Shown piece after piece: positions 1 through 6,681 of a DNA stretch of 64,000 bases. Source of the DNA: Micromonospora chalcea (GTDB lineage: Bacteria; Actinomycetota; Actinomycetes; Mycobacteriales; Micromonosporaceae); contig NZ_MAGP01000115.1 in the NCBI RefSeq assembly GCF_002926165.1, forward strand, positions 1 through 64,000, given 5' to 3'. The notes below the pieces were generated by a model. That model was not told the DNA's origin and did no database searches. It saw only the letters and a list, made by a program, of their open reading frames with translations. A program made the position numbers and the translations under genes. Each line of letters begins with the position of its first letter. Position 1 is the first letter of the stretch.

Positions 1-2
1 GG

Positions 3-31
3 CGGGGCGGGCGGATGCGCCGCCCGCCCCG
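3..31 (-). terminator. Hairpin terminator after the GH16 gene
   Basis: A perfect 11-bp GC stem (3-13 with 21-31) and a 7-nt loop lie 14 nt past the stop codon of the GH16 gene. There is no U-tract, which is normal for actinobacterial terminators. Confidence 0.6.
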
Positions 32-45
32 GGCCGGGACGCCGG

Positions 46-1281
46 TCAGCGGCGCCACTTCTGGTTGGCGGCGCCGGTGCAGTCCCAGATCTGCAGCCGG
101 GTGCCGTCGGCCGAGCTGGGACCGGTGGCGTCCAGGCACTTGTTGGCCTGGGGGTTCACGATGTCGCCGGCCGCGCTGAACACCCACTTCTGCGCGCCGG
201 TGCCGTTGCAGTCGTAGAGCTGCACCTTGGCGCCGCTCGCCGTGGACCCGGCGGCCACGTCGAGGCACTTGCCGAGCGCGCGTACCGAGCCGTCGGTGTT
301 CCAGCTCCAGCGCTGGGCGGCGGTGCCGTTGCACGTCCAGAGCTGCACCGGGGTGCCGTTCGCGGTGCCGGCGCTGGCCACGTCGACGCACTTGTTGCCG
401 TACCCGGTGATCTGGCCGCCGGTGCCCCCGCCGCCGTTGTCCCAGGCCTGGACCCGGACGTAGTCGATGGTCATGGTCTGCGGGAACGTGGTGCTGCCGT
501 CCGGCGAGCCGGGCCAGTTGCCGCCGACCGCCACGTTCATGATCATGAAGAACGGGTGGTCGAAGACCCACCGGTTGCCGCCGATGTCGGCGGGCGTCTT
601 GCGGGAGTACGCCACGCCGTCGAGGTACCAGGTGATCGAGTCCGGCGCCCAGTCCACGGCGAACGTGTGGAAGGCGTCGGCGAGCGCCTGCCCGCCGGGC
701 AGCGAGGTGGAGGCGCCGACGCCGCTGCCACCGGAGTAGCCGGGACCGTGCAGCGTGCCCCAGACGGTCGACGGCGCATACCCGACGTTCTCCATGATGT
801 CGATCTCGCCGCTGCCGGGCCACGGGTTCGTGCCGATGTCGTTGCCGAGCATCCAGAACGCCGGCCACAGGCCCTGTCCACGCGGGACCTTGATGCGCGC
901 CTCGAACCGTCCGTACGCCTGGGCGAACGTGCCGTTGGTGAGCAGCCGGGCCGAGGTGTACTGGCAGCTTCCGTACCAGCAGTTGTAGCCGCCGGGGTTC
1001 TCCTTGCGGGCGGTGATGACCAGGTTGCCGTTGCCGTCGAGCGCGGCGTTGCGGGTGCTGTTGGTGTAGTACTGCAGCTCGTTGTTGCCCCAGCCGCCGC
1101 CACCGATGTCGTAGCGCCACTTGCTCGCGTCGGGCGCGGCGCCGGCGGGGCCGTTGAAGTCGTCGGACCAGGTGACCGCGCCGGGGGCGGCGATCGCGGG
1201 GGAGTGGGGGACGACGGTGAGGGCGGCGGTGAGGCCGACCGCTGTCACCGCCAGGGCGGCGAGGGTACGGATGGTGCGCAC
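46..1281 (-). CDS. Secreted GH16 endo-beta-glucanase with C-terminal ricin-type lectin domain
   Basis: This 411-residue secreted enzyme should hydrolyse beta-1,3 or mixed-linked beta-glucans outside the cell. A Sec signal peptide covers about residues 1-32 (hydrophobic core, then AIAA). The GH16 catalytic domain spans about 35-280, with the signature GEIDIMENVG at 158-167; E159 would be the nucleophile, D161 the assistant and E164 the acid/base. A Gly-rich linker leads to a beta-trefoil lectin domain (about 290-411) with three repeats each ending in a QxW-like motif (QRW, QKW, QKW), the usual CBM13 layout for binding polysaccharide. It is transcribed alone from a promoter overlapping the end of the MFS gene. 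The exact substrate (laminarin, lichenan or other) cannot be read from the sequence. Confidence 0.93.
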   Translation of the reverse strand: MRTIRTLAALAVTAVGLTAALTVVPHSPAIAAPGAVTWSDDFNGPAGAAPDASKWRYDIGGGGWGNNELQYYTNSTRNAALDGNGNLVITARKENPGGYNCWYGSCQYTSARLLTNGTFAQAYGRFEARIKVPRGQGLWPAFWMLGNDIGTNPWPGSGEIDIMENVGYAPSTVWGTLHGPGYSGGSGVGASTSLPGGQALADAFHTFAVDWAPDSITWYLDGVAYSRKTPADIGGNRWVFDHPFFMIMNVAVGGNWPGSPDGSTTFPQTMTIDYVRVQAWDNGGGGTGGQITGYGNKCVDVASAGTANGTPVQLWTCNGTAAQRWSWNTDGSVRALGKCLDVAAGSTASGAKVQLYDCNGTGAQKWVFSAAGDIVNPQANKCLDATGPSSADGTRLQIWDCTGAANQKWRR

Positions 1282-1370
1282 GGGGCGCCTCCTGCGGGGG
1301 TGGTGGCCGTTTCCGTCACGGCGGCCGGCCCCGTCGAACGGTTAACAAACCATACAAATAGACTTCGATG

Positions 1371-1413
1371 AAGGTATGAACGAAGTCGGTCGATGTCAAG
1401 AGAGCGTTTCCCG
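1371..1413 (-). promoter_or_regulatory. Promoter and LacI-type half-operator of the GH16 gene
   Basis: Reading the minus strand, a perfect TTGACA (1394-1399) is followed after 17 bp by TACCTT (1371-1376), giving a housekeeping-type promoter about 90 bp before the GH16 start. Directly upstream, touching the -35 box, is GGGAAACGCTCTC (1400-1412). It keeps one arm of the GAGAGCGCTCTC palindrome found twice at the GH81 gene at about 29.4 kb. The other arm is degenerate, so operator function is an inference. Confidence 0.5.
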
Positions 1414-2676
1414 CCTGCGCTCCGAGGCGGGCTCGGGCTCGCGCTGCCGCACCACTGTGGGCCGGCGCATGTCCCGCCACGGGCCGCCCAGCAACGGCGT
1501 CAGCACCACCAGCAGGTAGCAGGCGCCCATCACGACCAGCGTGGACGTCGGGCCGAACCGGTCCGCGGCGAATCCCGCGCCGACCGCGCCGGCCGGCATG
1601 GCCGCCCACGCGCCCGCGCCGATCACGCCGTACACCCGGGCCCGCATGGCCGGCGGCACCCGCTCCAACTGGACCGCGCCCATCAGCGGGTTGAGCGCGC
1701 CGGCGGCGAGCCCGGCCATCGCCACCACGGCGGCCACCACCGGCAGCGGCGGCGCGGCGGCGAGCGCCCACAGCGGTGGGGCGCCGCACAGCGCGTACGC
1801 GGTGACGAACGTGGCCCGGCGGGGCAGGCGGTGCCCGATCGCGCTGAACACCAGCGAGCCGACCAGCGCCCCACCACCCATGACGCCCACCAGCAGGCCG
1901 AACGCGGCCGGCCCGCCGAGTTCCCGTTCGGCGACCACCGGCAGCAGCACCTGGCTCTTGGCCGCGTCGAACAGGTTCGTCACCAGCACCAGCAGGACCA
2001 TGGCGCGCAGCAGCGGCTCGCGGACCAGGAAGCGCAGCCCGGCGGCGAACTGCCGCCAGTAGCCGCCGGTCTCCGGCTCGCTCCCGTCGTCGGACGGTCG
2101 CAGGCCACGCGGCACCAGCAGTGTCACCACGAGCGCCGACACGGCGAACGTCACCGCGTCCAGCGCCAGCACCGGCACCGCCCCGAACACGCCGACCAGC
2201 AGGCCGGCCAGGGGTGCGCCGATCATCCGGGCGCCGCGCGAGGTCGCGTCCTCCCACCCGGCCGCCCGCTCGATCGGCACCCCGGCCGCCGCCGCGGCCT
2301 CCGGCAGCAGCGCGGTGCGCGCGGTCTGCCCCGGCGTGTCGAGCAGACCGCTGACGAAGACCAGGGCCAGCAGCGCCGGGAACGGCAGGCCGACGGTGGA
2401 GTGCAACAGGGGTACGGCGGCGATCGTCACGCCGGAGACCACGTCGGCGAGCACGCTGGAGCGCCGGTAGCCGATCCGGTCGACGAGCACGCCGCCGAAC
2501 GCGCCGCCGAGCACCACCGGCGCGGTGGCGAACGCGCCGGCCAGCCCGGTGGCGGCCGGTGAGCCGGTCTCGGCCAGCACGTAGAGCGGCAGCGCGATGA
2601 GCGTGAGCACGTTGCCGGTCAGCGAGACGGCGTGTCCGATCAGCAGTCCGGCCAGCGGCCGGCGGTCGCGGGTCAC
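1396..2676 (-). CDS. MFS efflux transporter
   Basis: A 426-residue integral membrane protein with about 12 hydrophobic segments and a central loop, in the style of actinobacterial multidrug or siderophore-exporter MFS proteins. Motif-A-like loops (for example GVLVDRIGYRRSS near residue 70) are visible. I chose the GTG start at 2676, which overlaps the stop codon of the upstream regulator in a GTGA arrangement, so the two genes are translationally coupled. The partner ArsR-type repressor suggests drug- or metabolite-induced efflux. The substrate is unknown. The gene's last codons carry the operator-like half-site and -35 box of the GH16 gene. Confidence 0.88.
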   Translation of the reverse strand: MTRDRRPLAGLLIGHAVSLTGNVLTLIALPLYVLAETGSPAATGLAGAFATAPVVLGGAFGGVLVDRIGYRRSSVLADVVSGVTIAAVPLLHSTVGLPFPALLALVFVSGLLDTPGQTARTALLPEAAAAAGVPIERAAGWEDATSRGARMIGAPLAGLLVGVFGAVPVLALDAVTFAVSALVVTLLVPRGLRPSDDGSEPETGGYWRQFAAGLRFLVREPLLRAMVLLVLVTNLFDAAKSQVLLPVVAERELGGPAAFGLLVGVMGGGALVGSLVFSAIGHRLPRRATFVTAYALCGAPPLWALAAAPPLPVVAAVVAMAGLAAGALNPLMGAVQLERVPPAMRARVYGVIGAGAWAAMPAGAVGAGFAADRFGPTSTLVVMGACYLLVVLTPLLGGPWRDMRRPTVVRQREPEPASERRRETLS

Positions 2677-3248
2677 CGCGGCCCCCGGTACGCCTGCCAG
2701 ATGAGCGTGACCATTTCCGCGCCGGACCGGCCGGCGGCGCCGCGTTCCCGCCAGCGCCGGCCCAGCTCGGACAGTTCGTCCCGCAGCTCCACCAGCTCGT
2801 CGGGGGTCAGGTGCAGCACCGTGTCGCTGCTCGTGGTGCCGCGGACCCAGGCCGGGTCGAGGTCGGCCTCCGATTCCAGGTACGCCTGGTAGCGGGCCAC
2901 GTAGCGCTGCATGGCGGCCTGGCGCAGCAGGTTGCCGGCGAGCCGGCGTTCCGGGTCGTCGAGCAGTTCGAGCGGATCCCAGTCGGTGGTGGCGTGCGCG
3001 GCCCGCCACCACCGTTCGCGCCGGTCCCGGGCGAGTTCGGGGGCCTCGGTCACGAAGCCGTGCTCGGCCAGCTTGCCGACGTGGTAGCTGACCGACCCGA
3101 CCGCCTCCCCGGTCCGCTCGCTCAGCATGCCGACGGTCTGCGGGCCGCGCAGGCGAAGCTCGCCGAGCAGCCGCAGCCGGGTGGGGTGGGCCAGCGCCCG
3201 CATGGCGCGCGGGTCGCTGAGGCGCCGGTTGCCGGTTCCGTCAGTCAT
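2673..3248 (-). CDS. ArsR/HTH_20-type transcriptional regulator
   Basis: A 191-residue cytoplasmic regulator with an N-terminal winged helix (about 12-80: ALAHPTRLRLLGELRL, then a recognition helix around SVSYHVGKLAEHGFV) and a longer C-terminal part typical of the HTH_20 group. It lacks the metal-binding Cys/His clusters of classical ArsR proteins, so it probably senses an organic ligand. It overlaps the MFS exporter by 4 nt, and the pair is likely an autoregulated efflux operon. The ATG at 3248 has no Shine-Dalgarno, and a -10 element sits 7 nt before it, so the transcript may be leaderless. Confidence 0.88.
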   Translation of the reverse strand: MTDGTGNRRLSDPRAMRALAHPTRLRLLGELRLRGPQTVGMLSERTGEAVGSVSYHVGKLAEHGFVTEAPELARDRRERWWRAAHATTDWDPLELLDDPERRLAGNLLRQAAMQRYVARYQAYLESEADLDPAWVRGTTSSDTVLHLTPDELVELRDELSELGRRWRERGAAGRSGAEMVTLIWQAYRGPR

Positions 3249-3254
3249 GCCGTC

Positions 3255-3293
3255 AGGCTAGACCGACAAGAAGTAATGTACAAGGAGTCTTGT
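3255..3293 (-). promoter_or_regulatory. Putative promoter and operator of the ArsR-MFS operon
   Basis: The minus strand reads TTGTAC, 17 bp, TAGCCT (3255-3260), which puts the start of transcription at or next to the ATG. Overlapping the -35 end is the inverted repeat ACAAG-gagt-CTTGT (3280-3293), a plausible autoregulatory operator. Promoter matches are modest. Confidence 0.4.
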
Positions 3294-3309
3294 TGAACCT
3301 CCTCGGGTC

Positions 3310-3747
3310 TCAGTCGAGGCAGAACTCGTTGCCCTCCGGATCGGTCATCAGCACGTGCCCCGCCTCCAGCGGGGGAGCGGGCTCGAAGCGCCCGAAGCGC
3401 GTCGCGCCGAGCGGAACGAGCAGGTCGGCCGCCGCCTCCAGCGCCGCCATCCGGGCCTCGCCGGTCAGGCCGGGCGCGGCCCGGACGTCCAGATGCACCC
3501 GGTTCTTGACCCGCTTGGACTCCGGCACCCGCTGGAAGAACAGTCGCGGACCGGCGCCCTCCGGGTCGACCACTGCCGAGGCGTCGTTGTGCCGCTCCGG
3601 CGGAACGCCCATCGCGGTCAGCGCCTGTTCCCACGAGTCGAAGCCCTCCGGCGGGCCCTGGACCCGGTAGCCGAGGACCTCGGCCCAGAACGCCGCCAGC
3701 TTCGCCGGGTCGGCGCAGTCGATGGTGATTTGCACGTCGCGGGCCAT
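3310..3747 (-). CDS. VOC-superfamily (glyoxalase/bleomycin-resistance fold) protein
   Basis: A 145-residue cytoplasmic protein with two beta-alpha-beta-beta-beta modules. Typical VOC landmarks are the opening DCADPAKLAAFWAEVLGY and the closing TDPEGNEFCLD, which carries the conserved metal-ligand Glu position. It belongs to the glyoxalase-like group whose members are mostly uncharacterised; substrate and reaction cannot be assigned. A GGAAGG Shine-Dalgarno precedes the ATG. It lies between smpB and the ArsR-MFS pair in the same direction, without obvious coupling. Confidence 0.85.
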   Translation of the reverse strand: MARDVQITIDCADPAKLAAFWAEVLGYRVQGPPEGFDSWEQALTAMGVPPERHNDASAVVDPEGAGPRLFFQRVPESKRVKNRVHLDVRAAPGLTGEARMAALEAAADLLVPLGATRFGRFEPAPPLEAGHVLMTDPEGNEFCLD

Positions 3748-3856
3748 CTCGGCTCACCTTCCGTCGGTCCCGCCGGCGAACCGGCGGCACGTGTGATCGG
3801 TCGCCGTCCAGCCTGCCGGAGCCAGCGGACAGCGACTGTCCTCAACACGGGACGGA

Positions 3857-4348
3857 TCAGGTTCGGCGGCCGCTGGTGCGGCCCTTGAGCCGGCGACCCA
3901 TCTCGCGGGCGATCTCCTTCTTCGCGTCCCGCTCGGCCAGCGCCTGACGCTTGTCGTACGACCGGCGGCCCCGGGCCAGGCCCAGCTCCACCTTGGCCCA
4001 GCCGTCGGCGAAGTACATCGACAGCGGCACCAACGTGACGCCGCCGTCGCGCAGCTTCTCCAGGATGCGGGCGATCTCCACCCGGTGCAGCAGCAGCTTG
4101 CGGGTGCGCCGGGGCGCGTGGTTGGTCCAGGTGCCGAAGCCGTACTCGGCGATGTGCAGGCCGTACAGCATGATCTCGCCGTCGCGCTCCTGGGCGAACG
4201 CGTCGACAAGCGACACCCGCCCCTCCCGCAGCGACTTGACCTCGGTGCCGGCCAGCACGATGCCCGCCTCGTACGTCTTGAGGATGTCGTAGTCGTGCCG
4301 CGCCTTCTTGTTCGAGGCGATCAGCTTGCGCCCGTTTTCCCTGGCCAC
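3857..4348 (-). CDS. smpB: SsrA-binding protein SmpB
   Basis: A 163-residue tmRNA-binding protein needed for trans-translation, the rescue of stalled ribosomes. The whole family is readable: [10 protein letters not shown] near the start, [11 protein letters not shown] at about 33-43, the VSLVDAFAQ stretch, the [10 protein letters not shown] region and a basic C-terminal tail (about 135-163) that folds in the mRNA channel. The GTG start at 4348 lies 28 nt inside the preceding YhhN gene, so smpB is the last gene of the GntR-hydroxylase-YhhN operon. No ssrA (tmRNA) gene is seen downstream. Confidence 0.97.
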   Translation of the reverse strand: MARENGRKLIASNKKARHDYDILKTYEAGIVLAGTEVKSLREGRVSLVDAFAQERDGEIMLYGLHIAEYGFGTWTNHAPRRTRKLLLHRVEIARILEKLRDGGVTLVPLSMYFADGWAKVELGLARGRRSYDKRQALAERDAKKEIAREMGRRLKGRTSGRRT

Positions 4349-4995
4349 GCGAGCAGGGTACCCGCGGGCGGCGACTCCGGGCCGGTCGCCGGGCGGGTCG
4401 CGGCCGCCCAGCCGGTGGTGATCAGCAGCAGCGCCGCGCAGTAGGTGGTCATCACCAGCAGGCCCCGCCCGGGCAGCTCGATCCCGGCCGCGCCCACGCC
4501 GATGAGCAGGTCGGAGACGAGGAAGAACGCGCCGCCGGCGGCGACAGGCGCGGACACCCCGGCCGCGGCGGCGGCCATCAGGCACAGCGCCAGGCTGTAG
4601 CCGAGCACCGGCAGCCGCAGCGGCCCGAGCATGCCCCACAGCAGCGCGTTCGCCCCGGCCCAGGCGAGCAGGTAGCCGGCCCACGCCACGACCGGCGCGC
4701 GCCGGTGCCGGACGAACGCGGTGATGAACGCGATCTGGGTGACCAGGAAGAACCCCATGCCGGCCAGGAACGCGGTGTCACCCTCCAGGAGCAGGGCGAC
4801 GTCGCCCGCGGTGGCGGCGACCAGGCCGACTGCCACCGCGTCCACCCGGCGGCGGCGCTCCCAGAGGTACGCCAGCAGCACCGGCGCGAGCAGCGGCTTG
4901 GCCAGCCACTGGAGCGCCGTCGAGTCGAGCGCGACCCCGACCAGTTCGACGGCGGCGACCAGCCCGAACAGGAGCAGCATCCAGGAGCGCCTCAT
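4321..4995 (-). CDS. YhhN/TMEM86-family lysoplasmalogenase
   Basis: A 224-residue polytopic membrane protein (about eight helices) of the YhhN family. Family landmarks are the conserved acidic positions in [10 protein letters not shown] (about 61-70) and in [11 protein letters not shown] (about 157-167). TMEM86 homologues hydrolyse the vinyl-ether bond of lysoplasmalogens, giving a fatty aldehyde and a glycerophospho-headgroup; many bacterial members are untested. The ATG overlaps the stop of the upstream hydroxylase gene (ATGA), and the end overlaps smpB by 28 nt. Its pairing with an AGMO-like hydroxylase makes an ether-lipid substrate more credible than usual for this family. Confidence 0.85.
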   Translation of the reverse strand: MRRSWMLLLFGLVAAVELVGVALDSTALQWLAKPLLAPVLLAYLWERRRRVDAVAVGLVAATAGDVALLLEGDTAFLAGMGFFLVTQIAFITAFVRHRRAPVVAWAGYLLAWAGANALLWGMLGPLRLPVLGYSLALCLMAAAAAGVSAPVAAGGAFFLVSDLLIGVGAAGIELPGRGLLVMTTYCAALLLITTGWAAATRPATGPESPPAGTLLAWPGKTGAS

Positions 4996-5819
4996 CGGGC
5001 CGGCTGCCAGCCCGGGCGGCCGAACAGGTAGCCGAGTCGGTGCCGCCAGCAGTCGGCCCGGCGTACGTCGGACCAGATCGCGGCGAACTCGTGGGTGGCC
5101 ACCCGCAGCGGGTTGTAGGTGCCGATGTTCTTGGTGAGGCCGTAGCGCGCGGAGGCCCGCTCGGGCTCGAACGTGCCGAACAGCCGGTCCCAGATGATCA
5201 GGATGCCGCCGTAGTTGCGGTCCAGGTACTCGGTGTTGGAGCCGTGGTGCACCCGGTGGTGCGACGGCGTGTTGAAGATCCACTCGATCGGCCGGGGCAG
5301 CACCCTGATCCGTTCGGTGTGCAGGAAGAACTGGTAGAGCAGGCTGACCGACTGCTGCAGGAAGATCATCCACGGCGGGATGCCGAGCAGGGCCAGCGCG
5401 AGCCAGAACGGCAGTGAGGTCATCGGCGTCCAGCTCTGCCGCAATGCGGTCGAGAAGTTGTAGTAGACGCTGGAGTGGTGGACCACGTGGCTGGCCCAGA
5501 GCACACGCACCTCGTGGTGCGAGCGGTGGAACCAGTAGTAGGCCAGGTCGTCGGCGAAGAACAGGATCACCCAGGTCCACCAGTCGCCGGGGGACAACTG
5601 CACCGGCGCCACGGTCCACAGCGCCGCGAACAGGCCGACGGTGAGCAGCTTCCACGGGAAGCCGATGATCTGGCTGCCCAGCCCCATGGACAGGCTGGTG
5701 GTGGTGTCGCGCAGCTCGTAGCCGCGCTCGTCGTCGTCGGGCAGGAAGCGGTAGGAGACCGCCTCGATCACGATCAGGAGCAGGAACGCCGGGACGGCGT
5801 ACAGCACGGCGGGGATCAT
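4992..5819 (-). CDS. Membrane di-iron hydroxylase resembling alkylglycerol monooxygenase (sterol desaturase superfamily)
   Basis: A 275-residue integral membrane fatty-acid-hydroxylase-fold protein. The di-iron His clusters are intact: HRSHH (98-102), HVVHH (111-115) and HHRVHH (187-192), plus H167. Beyond the generic motifs, the stretches YNFSTALRQS, LLYQFFLHTE, NTPSHHRVHHG and LIIWDRLFGTFE match the pattern I know from animal alkylglycerol monooxygenase (AGMO/TMEM195), which oxidises the ether carbon of alkylglycerols to release a fatty aldehyde. It sits between a FadR-type regulator and a lysoplasmalogenase with ATGA overlaps on both sides. Whether the bacterial enzyme acts on alkyl ethers, sterols or carotenoids is untested. 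Confidence 0.85.
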   Translation of the reverse strand: MIPAVLYAVPAFLLLIVIEAVSYRFLPDDDERGYELRDTTTSLSMGLGSQIIGFPWKLLTVGLFAALWTVAPVQLSPGDWWTWVILFFADDLAYYWFHRSHHEVRVLWASHVVHHSSVYYNFSTALRQSWTPMTSLPFWLALALLGIPPWMIFLQQSVSLLYQFFLHTERIRVLPRPIEWIFNTPSHHRVHHGSNTEYLDRNYGGILIIWDRLFGTFEPERASARYGLTKNIGTYNPLRVATHEFAAIWSDVRRADCWRHRLGYLFGRPGWQPAR

Positions 5820-6544
5820 GCGCGCGCTTCCCTTCCGGGGGTGGTGGTGGGGGTGGGGGTGACCGGCGCGGTCAGCAGCTCCCGGGCGTGCCGGGCGGCC
5901 GCCGCGCCCTGACCGGAGGCGATCGAGGTGGCGAGACGGCGGTGCCCGGCGACGTCGAGCAGTTCGGCCGCGCGGGCGTCCGGGGGGACGTCACCGACCG
6001 CGAACGTGCCGGCCACCAGGCTGTTGAAGGCGAGCTGGTAGGCGGTGTTGCCGCTGCCGCGTACGACCAGCCGCCAGATGGCGATGTTCGCCTCGTTCAT
6101 CAGGTCCAGGTCGGGGGCCAGGTCGCCGTACTCCTCGGCGGCCCGGACCACGGCGGCGACGACGGCCGCGTCGCCGCGCTCGGCGCACAGCCGGGCCGCG
6201 TCGATCCCGACGCAGGCCCGCATCTCCAGCATGTCGCGCACCAGCGTCTCGACCGGGAGTACGTCACCGGAGCGGGCCAGTGACAGCGCCAGGTCCAGCC
6301 CGGCGTGGACCCGCCAGTCCAGCACCCGGGTCGCGCCGCCCTGGCTGACCCGGACCAGGCCGAGCTGCTGCAGGCGGCGCAGCGCCTCCCGGACCGCGTG
6401 CCGGTTGACCGCGAACGCGCCGGCCAGCTCCCGCTCGCCGGGCAGCGTCTCGTCCGGCGCGTACCGGCCGGAGACGATCGCGTCGCGCAGCCGGCCGAAG
6501 ACGTGGTCGGAGACCGAGACGCGGGGCGCGGGATCGAAGGTCAT
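5816..6544 (-). CDS. FadR-subfamily GntR transcriptional regulator
   Basis: A 242-residue regulator with an N-terminal winged helix (about 5-75; SDHVFGRLRDAIVSGRY, then LPGERELAGAF and HAVREALRRLQQLGLV) and an all-helical FCD effector domain (about 80-225). FCD domains usually bind acyl-CoA, organic acids or metal-chelated carboxylates. I start it at the ATG at 6544 rather than upstream codons, because the N-terminus then lines up with the family. It overlaps the hydroxylase gene by ATGA and so heads the operon. A perfect FadR-like operator lies 36 bp upstream, so autoregulation of the lipid operon is likely. Confidence 0.9.
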   Translation of the reverse strand: MTFDPAPRVSVSDHVFGRLRDAIVSGRYAPDETLPGERELAGAFAVNRHAVREALRRLQQLGLVRVSQGGATRVLDWRVHAGLDLALSLARSGDVLPVETLVRDMLEMRACVGIDAARLCAERGDAAVVAAVVRAAEEYGDLAPDLDLMNEANIAIWRLVVRGSGNTAYQLAFNSLVAGTFAVGDVPPDARAAELLDVAGHRRLATSIASGQGAAAARHARELLTAPVTPTPTTTPGREARA

Positions 6545-6579
6545 GCGCAGCAGTGTGGCCCCGTACACATCAACCCGTC

Positions 6580-6595
6580 AACTGGTTGTACCAGT
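6580..6595. promoter_or_regulatory. FadR-type operator (ACTGGT-TGT-ACCAGT)
   Basis: A perfect inverted repeat with 6-bp arms and a 3-bp spacer lies between the GntR gene and htpG. It contains TGGT-N3-ACCA, the core of operators for FadR-subfamily GntR proteins, and closely matches the well-known E. coli FadR site AACTGGTCNGACCAGTT. A TTGACG on the minus strand overlaps it, so binding should block the operon promoter. Confidence 0.7.
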
Positions 6596-6681
6596 CGAAT
6601 TCCGGGGCGGCCGGTGCGTGCCGCAGCGGTCACCCCTCGTATCCTTTCCGCCGTAGGAGCCGCCAGAGGGAAGGAGCCGGT

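Noticed and set aside
3748..3856. Possible ssrA (tmRNA) next to smpB
   Set aside because: The 109-bp gap is too short and shows no tRNA-Ala-like acceptor ends or tag reading frame.
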